Source of the DNA: Armatimonadota bacterium | GTDB taxonomy: Bacteria; Armatimonadota; Fimbriimonadia; Fimbriimonadales; Fimbriimonadaceae | Length of the DNA: 64,000 nucleotides | Assembly (NCBI GenBank): GCA_037138755.1 | Contig: JBAXHT010000001.1 | Location: forward strand, 963,805 to 1,027,804 | Reading direction: 5' to 3' | Part shown: positions 1-7,829 of the stretch, piece after piece | Layout of the letters: each line of letters begins with the position of its first letter | How positions within the stretch are numbered: the first letter of the stretch is position 1 | The notes under the pieces: model-generated | Told to the model about the DNA's origin: nothing | The model's input: the letters and a program-made list of their open reading frames with translations, nothing else | The model's database searches: none | Position numbers and translations under genes: made by a program

Positions 1-1
1 A

Positions 2-439
2 ACCACGCCGCACCCAAATCTTGCCAACTGGACCAACGTAGCGTTCTCGCTACACTTTTACAACTTCGACGCCAAAGCTCCCGAGGATCACGTCAAGGGA
101 CTCGATGCCAAAGTACCCAAGGTCAAAGAGCTACAGGGCTACCGAAATGCGCCGGTCTACATCGGAGAATTCCAGCTCGAGCCCCAATTCTCTCCGGCAG
201 GACTCAAGGCATTTACCGAAACCCTGACGAAGCAAGGCTGGAGTTGGGCTCTATGGGCTTGGAAGGCATGCGGAGCCAGCGGGCCGGTAGGTCATTGGGG
301 CCTTTATCGACCTGCCAAGTTCGAAGCCTGCGATCCGTTCCACGACTCTGCCGAGCAACTTATCACCAAGATCAAGTCGTACCAGACAACAAACTGGTTC
401 GCACCTAAAGAGAGTGTTGATGCCCTCAAAGGGTTATGA
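2..439 (+). CDS. C-terminal part of a GH5-like glycoside hydrolase (partial)
   Basis: Only the last 145 residues are in the window; the gene begins upstream. The frame is open from base 2 to a TGA at 437-439. The visible part reads like the end of a (beta/alpha)8-barrel cellulase of family GH5: a strand ending HFYNFDA, then PVYIGEFQ, whose Glu (visible residue 56) fits the catalytic nucleophile, then the Trp-rich GWSWALWAWK. By family knowledge it would hydrolyse a beta-glycan. Cell location cannot be judged because the N-terminus is missing. A LacI-type regulator gene follows 11 nt after the stop on the same strand and may control it. Other clan GH-A families remain possible. Confidence 0.65.
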   Translation, partial: TTPHPNLANWTNVAFSLHFYNFDAKAPEDHVKGLDAKVPKVKELQGYRNAPVYIGEFQLEPQFSPAGLKAFTETLTKQGWSWALWAWKACGASGPVGHWGLYRPAKFEACDPFHDSAEQLITKIKSYQTTNWFAPKESVDALKGL

Positions 440-450
440 TATACAAGTAA

Positions 451-1491
451 ATGGGAGTCACGATCCGCGACGTCGCCAAAGCGGCTGGTTGCTCGCCAAT
501 GGCGGTCAGCAAAGTTCTGCATGGTTGCGGTGTGACGGTACGGGTCGGAGAGGAACGCGCAAGGGAAATACGGCGGGTTGCTGAAGAACTCAACTACATT
601 CCCAACCAAAACGCCCGCAACTTGAGGGGCGAACGTCGATACAACATCGGGCTAGTCATGGACTCACTCGGCCCGATGGCCATCGGCTCGCGCTACCTAG
701 CTCACCTCTACGATGGCCTCCAATCCGCATGCTTCGAAAAGGGATACTCGCTCACCATATGCCCCAAACTTCACGCGGATCATAAGCGATTTATCGCCGA
801 TGGCCGATTCGACGGTATCGTCTGGGCAAAGTACCACCTCGACCCAGAAACGAGCCGTATCGCCGAGCGTGTTGGGCTCAAAATCGTCCACCTCCACGTC
901 CCACCAAGCCTGGCACCGGATGACACCCAGGATTACTTCTGCGCAGATAACAAGCAGGCGATGATGCTCGGCGTCAAACACCTTTTTGACTTAGGGCATA
1001 CCAAGATCGACTTTGGAATGGATGCTGACAATATCGGATCGGCTGAGGATGCTGACCGCTGGGAGGCTTTTCAAGCCGCCTGCGCTCAATTGGGCATAAC
1101 GCCAGGGAAGCGAGTCGAGATGTACTACACAACTGAGGATGCCGAAAAATGGCTCTGCGAGCCCGATCGCGGAACTGGAATCGTCCTCAGGACCGAAAAT
1201 CTCGCGAGCCACATCTATTCTGCGGCTCAAAGACTCCAACTCAATGTTCCGAGAGATCTTAGTGTCGTTGGTTTTGACTCCACCGAGTTTTGCGAAACGC
1301 TAACCCCAAGGCTTACCGCAATCCACCAACCAATTCGCGACTTGGTCTACGAAGCAGTCAGCCTGCTGATCCGGCGTATCGAAGGTGATGACACCGGAAC
1401 CAGAACCCACCTCTTCCCGTGCGGCTTCGACATCCGAGAGTCCACGGCCCCCCCCGCTCGCCTGACGACGCTTGGTTCAAGCTCGGGCTAG
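451..1491 (+). CDS. LacI-family transcriptional regulator
   Basis: A 346-residue protein with the classic LacI layout. A DNA-binding helix-turn-helix lies at about residues 4-23 (TIRDVAKAAGCSPMAVSKVL), followed by the hinge region and a periplasmic-binding-protein-like ligand domain (about 62-335, with the family pattern VVGFDSTEF near residue 275). It should bind an operator as a dimer and respond to a sugar or sugar derivative. It follows a glycosidase gene by 11 nt, so control of polysaccharide use is a reasonable inference. The ATG start has no clear Shine-Dalgarno; AT-rich TATGAT lies 10 nt before it. The effector cannot be told from sequence. Confidence 0.9.
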   Translation: MGVTIRDVAKAAGCSPMAVSKVLHGCGVTVRVGEERAREIRRVAEELNYIPNQNARNLRGERRYNIGLVMDSLGPMAIGSRYLAHLYDGLQSACFEKGYSLTICPKLHADHKRFIADGRFDGIVWAKYHLDPETSRIAERVGLKIVHLHVPPSLAPDDTQDYFCADNKQAMMLGVKHLFDLGHTKIDFGMDADNIGSAEDADRWEAFQAACAQLGITPGKRVEMYYTTEDAEKWLCEPDRGTGIVLRTENLASHIYSAAQRLQLNVPRDLSVVGFDSTEFCETLTPRLTAIHQPIRDLVYEAVSLLIRRIEGDDTGTRTHLFPCGFDIRESTAPPARLTTLGSSSG

Positions 1492-1536
1492 CCATACAGG
1501 TAAACTTTGTGGGTCTGTGTGACGGGGAGATTTTTT

Positions 1537-2013
1537 GTGCCGATAAGCGAGAATGTTGTTTTGGGGGATGGAGTTCTCATTTTTCACCCCAGCCTAGTGA
1601 ATCTCTACGGCTGCTCCGTCGGCGAAGGAACCAAGATTGGAACCTTTGTGGAGATCCAGAAGAACGCCTCCATCGGCAAGAACTGCAAAGTCTCCTCCCA
1701 TACGTTTATCTGTGAAGGTGTCAACATCGGCGACGGTGTGTTCATTGGACACGGTGTCGTCTTCATTAACGACAAATTTCCACGTGCGGTAACGGAGTCC
1801 GGAGAGCTTCAGTCCGAGGCAGACTGGGTCGTCGTTCCCACAACTGTCGAAGATGGAGCTTCCATCGGAAGCGGGGCCATCATCATGTGTGGAGTCACGA
1901 TTGGTAAAAATGCCCTGATCGCGGCGGGCGCAGTCGTTACTAAGGATGTTCCTCCCGGTGCGGTCGTGGTGGGAACTCCCGCTCGGCTTCAGGCGATGGG
2001 AGCAAGAAGTTGA
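1537..2013 (+). CDS. wbpD: Hexapeptide-repeat N-acetyltransferase, WbpD/WlbB-like
   Basis: A left-handed beta-helix acyltransferase of 158 residues built from hexapeptide repeats (VGEGTKIG, IGKNCKVS, IGDGVFIG, IGSGAIIMCGVTIG) and ending in the PPGAVVVGTPAR motif of the family. By family knowledge WbpD transfers acetyl from acetyl-CoA to the 3-amino group of UDP-2-acetamido-3-amino-2,3-dideoxy-glucuronate. I chose the GTG at 1537 because GGGGAGA (1524-1530) sits 6 nt before it and the helix starts right after; an in-frame TTG at 1507 would add 10 residues. It is the first of a tightly packed unit with the WbpB-, WbpE- and WbpA-like genes, whose company makes the substrate assignment likely. 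Confidence 0.85.
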   Translation: MPISENVVLGDGVLIFHPSLVNLYGCSVGEGTKIGTFVEIQKNASIGKNCKVSSHTFICEGVNIGDGVFIGHGVVFINDKFPRAVTESGELQSEADWVVVPTTVEDGASIGSGAIIMCGVTIGKNALIAAGAVVTKDVPPGAVVVGTPARLQAMGARS

Positions 2014-3026
2014 TCAATATCGCCCTCGTTGGGTACGGGTATTGGGGTCCGAATCTTGCCCGCAACATTGACGCTTGTTCAAGCACTCACCTCCATACGG
2101 TATGCGACCTCAATCCCGCCGCCGAGGCAAGGGTCAAAACCTACCATCCAAACGCGAAGTTCGTTTCCGATTTTGACGCCGTACTAGCTGACTCGACCAT
2201 CGATGCGATCGTCATAGCAACTCCCGTAACCAGTCACGCCCCTCTGGCGATCGCGGCATTCCAAGCCGGCAAACACGTCCTTGTCGAGAAGCCACTGTCG
2301 GAGTCTTCCGAAGCGGCTGCAAAAGTTGTTGCGGCTTCGAAAGCAGCAGGCAAGGTTCTGCTTGTCGACCATACGTTCTGCTACCAGGGCGCAACCCGGA
2401 AGGTCAAGGAGTTAGTCGACTCGGGACGACTTGGCAAGCTGTTTTACTTCGACTCCGAGCGCGTTAATCTCGGTCTCTTTCAGACAGATGTCAGCGTTCT
2501 TTGGGACCTCGCTGTACACGACCTCTCGATTCTTAGCTTCTGGCACGCAGAATTACCCACAACGATTTCGTGTACCGGCGCAGCGCATCTCGAAGGGCAT
2601 CCGGTTAACATGTGCCATATGAACATGAAGTACCCCTCGGGCTTCACGGCTGACATCTCTGTTAACTGGCTTTCTCCAGTGAAGCTTCGACGCATCCTGC
2701 TTGGGGGCTCAGATAACATGGTTCTTTTCGACGATCTTGATCCCGTTGAGAAAATCAAGATCTATGATCGAGGAGTGACCATGCCGGAGGCCCAAGGCTC
2801 TGGCAACGCAGGGCCACTTGCCTATCGCAGAACCGGCGATGTTTGGATGCCCCAGTTCAGCCTGGCAGAGGCATTACAAGAAGAAATTAAGCACTTCGCC
2901 GCCTGTATCCAGGGCACAGAAATTCCAGCAACCGGCGGGGAAATGGCCCTCACTCTCGTCCGACAGCTCGAAGCCGCAGACGAATCCATGCGCCAAGGCG
3001 GTGCCCCAGTTCAATTCGCTCAATAA
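2010..3026 (+). CDS. wbpB: Gfo/Idh/MocA oxidoreductase, WbpB/WlbA-like
   Basis: A 338-residue NAD-dependent oxidoreductase. The N-terminal Rossmann fold begins with IALVGYGYWGPNLAR, the family EKP motif is at residues 93-95, and the C-terminal domain carries DLAVHDLSIL with His170/Asp171 near the active site. WbpB/WlbA oxidises C3 of UDP-GlcNAcA to the 3-keto sugar that the next enzyme aminates. The TTG start overlaps the stop of the acetyltransferase gene (TTGA), implying translational coupling. All residues expected for the subgroup appear present. The specific substrate is inferred from the operon; the family itself is clear. Confidence 0.88.
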   Translation: MINIALVGYGYWGPNLARNIDACSSTHLHTVCDLNPAAEARVKTYHPNAKFVSDFDAVLADSTIDAIVIATPVTSHAPLAIAAFQAGKHVLVEKPLSESSEAAAKVVAASKAAGKVLLVDHTFCYQGATRKVKELVDSGRLGKLFYFDSERVNLGLFQTDVSVLWDLAVHDLSILSFWHAELPTTISCTGAAHLEGHPVNMCHMNMKYPSGFTADISVNWLSPVKLRRILLGGSDNMVLFDDLDPVEKIKIYDRGVTMPEAQGSGNAGPLAYRRTGDVWMPQFSLAEALQEEIKHFAACIQGTEIPATGGEMALTLVRQLEAADESMRQGGAPVQFAQ

Positions 3027-3034
3027 ACAGTCCC

Positions 3035-4144
3035 ATGGTTCCATTCCTCGACCTCAAACAGCAGTATCTCGGCATTCGAGAAGAAATCCTTGAAGCAGTT
3101 ACCCGGACGCTCGACAGCGGTGCCTTCATTCTTGGCCCTGAAGTAGCTGCGTTCGAAGAAGAATTCAAAGCCTTTACTGGCACCGAGCATGTAGTCGGAA
3201 CCAGTTCTGGCACGACGGCCCTCCAACTAGCTCTGCTGTCGATGGGGATTCAGCCTGGAGACGAAGTGATCACCGTCCCTCACACATTCGTCGCCACCGT
3301 AGCCGCAATCCTCTATGTCGGAGCTGTTCCTGTCCTAGTTGACATCGATCCCGAAACATATACGCTGGACCCGGCCACAGTCCGGTCCGCGATTACGCCT
3401 AAAACCAAATGTATCATGCCGGTTCACCTATATGGTCAAGTGGCCGAAATGGACCCGATCCTGGCGATTGCTGAAGAGTTCGGACTGGTTGTTCTCGAAG
3501 ACGCGGCACAAGCGCACGCGGCAACCTACAAAGGGCGTAAAGCTGGTTCTCTCGGCACCTCGGCGGGTTTCAGCTTCTACCCCGGCAAGAATTTGGGTGC
3601 GTGCGGCGAAGGCGGAGCCATTGCAACCAACGACCCAGAAGTAGCACGAAAAGCAAGAATGCTTCGAGACTGGGGTCAAGAGAAGAAGTACCACCACGAA
3701 GTCGTTGGCTTCAACGCCAGACTCGAGGCAGTGCAAGCCGCTGTTCTTCGCGTGAAGCTAGGCTATCTCGCCGGTTGGACAGCGAACCGAAGGGCAGTTG
3801 CCGCAAGATATGCTGCCGAACTAACGGACCTGAAGCATGTCGTCCTTCCTAAAGTCGCGGAGCATGGAGAGCACTCGTTCCACATTTATCCCGTCCTGGT
3901 TAAGGATCGCCCCGGCTTCATGAGTTTCCTCCAAGAGCACGGGGTTGGTAGTGGTATCCACTATCCATTCGCTGTCCACCAGCTCAACGGCTATAAGCAC
4001 TTGGGCTACACCGATGGAGACTTTCCAGTATCGGAGAGAGTCGCGGCGCAGTGCGTCTCTTTACCAATGTTCCCTGAAATGACATCGGAGATGATCGACA
4101 AAGTTATCACCGCTGTTCGTGCTTACGACGAGAGCCAAGGGTGA
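3035..4144 (+). CDS. wbpE: DegT/DnrJ/EryC1 sugar aminotransferase, WbpE-like
   Basis: A 369-residue PLP-dependent aminotransferase. The N-terminus MVPFLDLKQQ is typical of the WbpE/WlbC subgroup. PLP-binding Lys185 lies in FSFYPGKNLGACGEGGA, and the aspartate of VVLEDAAQAHAA holds the pyridine nitrogen. WbpE adds an amino group, from glutamate, to C3 of the 3-keto UDP-GlcNAcA made by WbpB. The gene begins 8 nt after the WbpB-like gene and overlaps the next gene by 4 nt, so it belongs to the same unit. A second aminotransferase of this fold (10318-11478) lies in the cluster on the opposite strand and presumably serves another sugar. Confidence 0.9.
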   Translation: MVPFLDLKQQYLGIREEILEAVTRTLDSGAFILGPEVAAFEEEFKAFTGTEHVVGTSSGTTALQLALLSMGIQPGDEVITVPHTFVATVAAILYVGAVPVLVDIDPETYTLDPATVRSAITPKTKCIMPVHLYGQVAEMDPILAIAEEFGLVVLEDAAQAHAATYKGRKAGSLGTSAGFSFYPGKNLGACGEGGAIATNDPEVARKARMLRDWGQEKKYHHEVVGFNARLEAVQAAVLRVKLGYLAGWTANRRAVAARYAAELTDLKHVVLPKVAEHGEHSFHIYPVLVKDRPGFMSFLQEHGVGSGIHYPFAVHQLNGYKHLGYTDGDFPVSERVAAQCVSLPMFPEMTSEMIDKVITAVRAYDESQG

Positions 4145-5418
4145 GCAGCGTGAACGCGGTAGTTGTCGGCGGCGGAAAAATGGGCCTCCCGCTTGCGTGT
4201 GTCTTGGCAAAGAATGGGGCATCGGTCACCGTTTGTGACGCCAGTTCCAACACCGTAGAAAAGATCAACGCAGGAATTTGCCCATTTGAAGAAGAGGGTG
4301 TGGGTGAGCTCTTAGCTGAAAACGTCTCTGCCGGCCGTCTCAAGGCCACGATGGAGACGACCCAAGCTGTGTCGGCAGCCAGCTTTGTCATTGTCATCGT
4401 TCCGGTTCTTCTCACCGATGAAAACAAGGCCGATTTATCCATTATCGTGTCTGTCGCCGAGGCAATCGCCAACGGCTTGAAACCCGGCACCACGGTCTCG
4501 TTCGAGACAACGCTACCAGTAGGAACAACCCGCTCTTTCATTCCTATTCTCGAAACCGGCGGGCTCAAAGCGGGAACCGATTTTCACCTCGTCTTCTCGC
4601 CGGAGCGTGTCAAGAGCAGATCGGTTCTTGCCCACCTTACAAAGATTCCGAAGATCGTCGGTGGACTTACGCCTGCTTGCCGAAAAGCTGGTGAAGAGTT
4701 CTACGGCAAGTATCTTGGTGCGCCCGTAGCTGGAGTGGGCTCTCTGGAGGCCTCCGAATTCGCAAAAGTTGGCGGCATGGTCTACAGGGACGTCAGCATC
4801 GCGCTCGCTAACGAACTCGGGTGGTACGCCAAACAGCTTGGAATTGACTTTCGCGAGATGATTCGCGTTACTAACACAGATGGAGAGGCAAACCTGCTCA
4901 CCCCAGGAATCGGCGTCGGGGGTCACTGCACCCCGGTCTACCCTTACTTCTATATCAATGATGCAATCGACAAGGCGATCCCATCCCGGCTCGCTCAACT
5001 CAGTCGCCAAATCAACGACGCACAACCCGGCGAGTGTGTGGCGATGCTCGAGCAAGTCATTGGAAACCTATCAGGCCAGGAAGTGCTTATCATGGGACTC
5101 GGCTTCCGCCCTGGCGTCAAGGAGCACACGATGTCTCCCGCCTTTCTTGTTCAAGGGGAACTAGCAAGGCGAGGTGCCAAGGCCACTCTTTGCGACCCGA
5201 TGTACACCGGCGAAGAGCTAAGACGACTCGGTTTCGAACCGGATTCGGGCAAAGCAGTTGCTGCGATCTTGGTCACAAACCACGAGGAGTTTCGAGCATT
5301 GTCCCCAGACTGGTACAAACAACACGGGATCACATCTATCGTTGACGGACGAGGCGCCCTAGACGCTGGCGAGCTGGAACGAGCAAACATTCGAGTCCTC
5401 AGCATCTTTGGAGGCTAA
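4141..5418 (+). CDS. UDP-sugar dehydrogenase family protein, WbpA-like with altered active site
   Basis: A 425-residue member of the UDP-glucose/GDP-mannose dehydrogenase family: N-terminal Rossmann fold (VVVGGGKMGLPLA), central domain, and a C-terminal UDP-binding domain with GLGFRPGVKEHTMSP. The catalytic Cys is kept (Cys263 in GIGVGGHCTPV) and so is Lys209 (EFAKVGG). The Asn four residues after that Lys is Met213, and the Asp four residues after the Cys is Tyr267; both are part of the usual catalytic set. Its place in the cluster fits a UDP-GlcNAc 6-dehydrogenase that opens the pathway, but activity is uncertain. The GTG start overlaps the previous stop (GTGA); a second GTG at 4150 is possible. 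Confidence 0.82.
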   Translation: MSSVNAVVVGGGKMGLPLACVLAKNGASVTVCDASSNTVEKINAGICPFEEEGVGELLAENVSAGRLKATMETTQAVSAASFVIVIVPVLLTDENKADLSIIVSVAEAIANGLKPGTTVSFETTLPVGTTRSFIPILETGGLKAGTDFHLVFSPERVKSRSVLAHLTKIPKIVGGLTPACRKAGEEFYGKYLGAPVAGVGSLEASEFAKVGGMVYRDVSIALANELGWYAKQLGIDFREMIRVTNTDGEANLLTPGIGVGGHCTPVYPYFYINDAIDKAIPSRLAQLSRQINDAQPGECVAMLEQVIGNLSGQEVLIMGLGFRPGVKEHTMSPAFLVQGELARRGAKATLCDPMYTGEELRRLGFEPDSGKAVAAILVTNHEEFRALSPDWYKQHGITSIVDGRGALDAGELERANIRVLSIFGG

Positions 5419-5420
5419 TC

Positions 5421-6623
5421 CTGCGAGTCGTTCTCATCACCGAAACTTACGACCGTAACATGGGTTACTTGCAGAATTCTCTTCCCAAGTTTTTCGGACG
5501 CCTCGGGATTGATATGCACGTCATCACCTTGGACCTCGCTCCGTACTACCAGTTTGAAACTCACCGAAAGGCTTACGAGAACTTCGTGGACGAACCCCTG
5601 GTGCCTGGAACGGTTGAGCAGATGGACGGATTCAAACTTCATATCCTTGGTCACGAATCAAAGCTCGGCTTCATGCGTCCGGTCGGGCTCGAAGAAAAAC
5701 TGCGAGAGCTAAGACCAGACATTCTCCAAACGATGGCCGCTATCGGCTGGATTCCCCTTGACTGCGCTCGACTCAAGAACAAAATAGGTTACAAGCTCTT
5801 CACGGCGAGCCACTACATGGTCGTCGTCTTCCCACTCGCCACCGCAGGGCTCCCTTGGTTTCACCCCAAAATGGTTAAATCGTTTCTGACCCGATTCGTC
5901 CCGGGTCGATGGATATCCTGGAAAACGACGCACTTTTATGGCGCAACGAAAGACTGTAGCGAGGTCGCGATGCGGTTCTTTGGAGTTCAGCCTCGCAAAG
6001 TCAGCGAATCGGAAATTGGCGTGGATACGGAAATGCTTCGTCCCGTCTCCAGCCGAGAGGATGCAGTGGAGCGAGCGCAGTTCCGAGAGCAGTTCGGCGT
6101 TGCTGAAAATGAAATTCTCGTACTCTACACTGGCCGACTCTCGCCCGAAAAGAAGACTCCACTCCTCGCCCAGGCCATTGCCGAGCTAAGAGCGCAAGGG
6201 GAGCCCTACCGGGTCCTCTTTGTTGGAGATGGCGACGACAAGTCCGAAGTTGAAAAGCACGACGGAGCCATTTCGACGCCCTTTGTCAACTTCAAGGAAC
6301 TTGGAAAGTTCTACCGAGGTGCAGACATCGGCTGTTGGCCCACCCAGGAGTCGATGTCGATGATTGATGCGGCGGCCTGCGGCCTTCCGCTGCTCGTCAA
6401 CCACGACGTTCGAGCTTCCGAGAGGTACGAAGGAAACGCGCTCAAGTTTCAGCTGAACGACCTAGAGGACCTGAAGGCAAAGCTCCTCGAGATGAAGTCA
6501 TCAGAGCTTCGCGAAAAGCTCGGTAAGGTTGGATCAGAGAAGATTCGAACGCAGTTCAGTTGGGAAAGTAAAGCCAAACAGCGCATCGCTGATTACACCA
6601 AAGCACTTGCAACAAACAAATGA
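5421..6623 (+). CDS. Glycosyltransferase family 4, apparent CTG start
   Basis: A GT4 (GT-B fold) glycosyltransferase of 400 residues if begun at CTG 5421. The first ATG in frame (5460) would delete the first beta strand, RVVLITETY, that every GT4 enzyme begins with. GGAGG at 5410-5414 stands 6 nt before the CTG, and no ATG, GTG or TTG lies between the upstream stop (5416-5418) and that point. The C-terminal domain carries GRLSPEKKTPLLAQAI and the nucleotide-sugar site ESMSMIDAAACGLPLLV. It should add one sugar to the repeat unit on the cytoplasmic face. Donor and acceptor cannot be predicted. Confidence 0.88.
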   Translation: MRVVLITETYDRNMGYLQNSLPKFFGRLGIDMHVITLDLAPYYQFETHRKAYENFVDEPLVPGTVEQMDGFKLHILGHESKLGFMRPVGLEEKLRELRPDILQTMAAIGWIPLDCARLKNKIGYKLFTASHYMVVVFPLATAGLPWFHPKMVKSFLTRFVPGRWISWKTTHFYGATKDCSEVAMRFFGVQPRKVSESEIGVDTEMLRPVSSREDAVERAQFREQFGVAENEILVLYTGRLSPEKKTPLLAQAIAELRAQGEPYRVLFVGDGDDKSEVEKHDGAISTPFVNFKELGKFYRGADIGCWPTQESMSMIDAAACGLPLLVNHDVRASERYEGNALKFQLNDLEDLKAKLLEMKSSELREKLGKVGSEKIRTQFSWESKAKQRIADYTKALATNK

Positions 6624-7810
6624 AAGTTCTCCATCTTGCATCGTGGATTGGCCGGGAGTCGACAGGGCTCGGACGGGTCAGCGCCGGGCTCATGAAGTCC
6701 CAGCGAAACATCGGAATTGATGCCCAGATATGGACAATGGATGCCAGCGACGAGCTAGACTTTGTCTCTGAAGCCGAGGCTCTGGATCGAGGCCAGATTC
6801 GCGGCTTCGCAATCAACGGTCCCTCTCGGCTTCGGTACTCCTCAGAACTCATCTCTGCGATCCAAAGCCCTGTCGGAATGGAATTCGACATTCTCCACCA
6901 ACAGGGAATCTGGCAGGCGACCTCAATCGCGGCCAACAAGTGGCGAAGTTCTAAGCGGGGCCCAACAATCGTTGCTCCACAGGGGTCACTTTCACCCTGG
7001 GCACTGTCTGTGAGCAAGTGGCGAAAAAAACTAGCTTCTGGTTGGTACGAAGATCGAAATCTGCACCAAGCTGCTTGTCTGCACGCCGGCGCCGAGGACG
7101 AGCGGCAGTACATGCGGGACTACGGTCTCCAAAACCCGATTGCGACGATCCCCAACGGTGTTCCAGACGAGTGGCTATCGACCGAGGGGGATGCCGAGGC
7201 GTTTCGCCAAAAACACAATATCCCGGCTGATAAGAGAATCTTCTTCTTCTTGTCGCGAATCACGCCTAAAAAGGGAATCCCAATGTTTCTCGAAGCAATG
7301 GCTTCGGTCCCTGAAGCCTCCAAGAATTGGCACTTTGTAATTGCTGGCTTCGAAGAGTTTGGCCACCTTGCCGAAGTCAGAGCCACTGCGGACCGGTTGG
7401 GTCTTACGGCTTCCCTAACGTTCCCTGGTTCGTTGTACGGAGAAGACAAGGCAAACGCCTTTGCGCTCTCCGACATTTGCGTTTTACCGAGTTATTCGGA
7501 AGGGGCACCCATGATCGTCCTAGACTCACTTGGAGCCGGAGTCCCGGTCCTGACAACCCAAGGCACGCCTTGGGAGGTCTTGAATGAAAAGGACGCAGGC
7601 TGGTGGACCGAAATCACCGCAGAAGCGCTCGCCAAGGCCATCGTAAAGGCGGATAGTCTTAGCTCCGATGAGCTGAAGGAGATGGGACTTCGAGGTCGAG
7701 AGTTGGTGAAAGAGCAATACTCTTGGGGCAGCATTGCCCTCAGAATGGAAGCCCTTTACACATGGTTGTTGCAAGGTGGCACTGCTCCAGATTTTGTGAG
7801 TTTCAAGTAG
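6620..7810 (+). CDS. Glycosyltransferase family 4
   Basis: A 396-residue GT-B glycosyltransferase beginning MKVLHLASWIGRESTGLGRV. It has the donor-binding C-terminal domain with FFLSRITPKKGIPMFLEAM and SEGAPMIVLDSLGAGVPVL, where the Glu-x7-Glu-type motif is modified (E..PMIVLDS). The start ATG overlaps the previous stop (ATGA), so translation is coupled to the first GT4 gene. It should extend the lipid-linked oligosaccharide of the surface polysaccharide. The specific sugar is unknown. Confidence 0.9.
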   Translation: MKVLHLASWIGRESTGLGRVSAGLMKSQRNIGIDAQIWTMDASDELDFVSEAEALDRGQIRGFAINGPSRLRYSSELISAIQSPVGMEFDILHQQGIWQATSIAANKWRSSKRGPTIVAPQGSLSPWALSVSKWRKKLASGWYEDRNLHQAACLHAGAEDERQYMRDYGLQNPIATIPNGVPDEWLSTEGDAEAFRQKHNIPADKRIFFFLSRITPKKGIPMFLEAMASVPEASKNWHFVIAGFEEFGHLAEVRATADRLGLTASLTFPGSLYGEDKANAFALSDICVLPSYSEGAPMIVLDSLGAGVPVLTTQGTPWEVLNEKDAGWWTEITAEALAKAIVKADSLSSDELKEMGLRGRELVKEQYSWGSIALRMEALYTWLLQGGTAPDFVSFK

Positions 7811-7829
7811 CGACGGTCGCAGGTATAAT

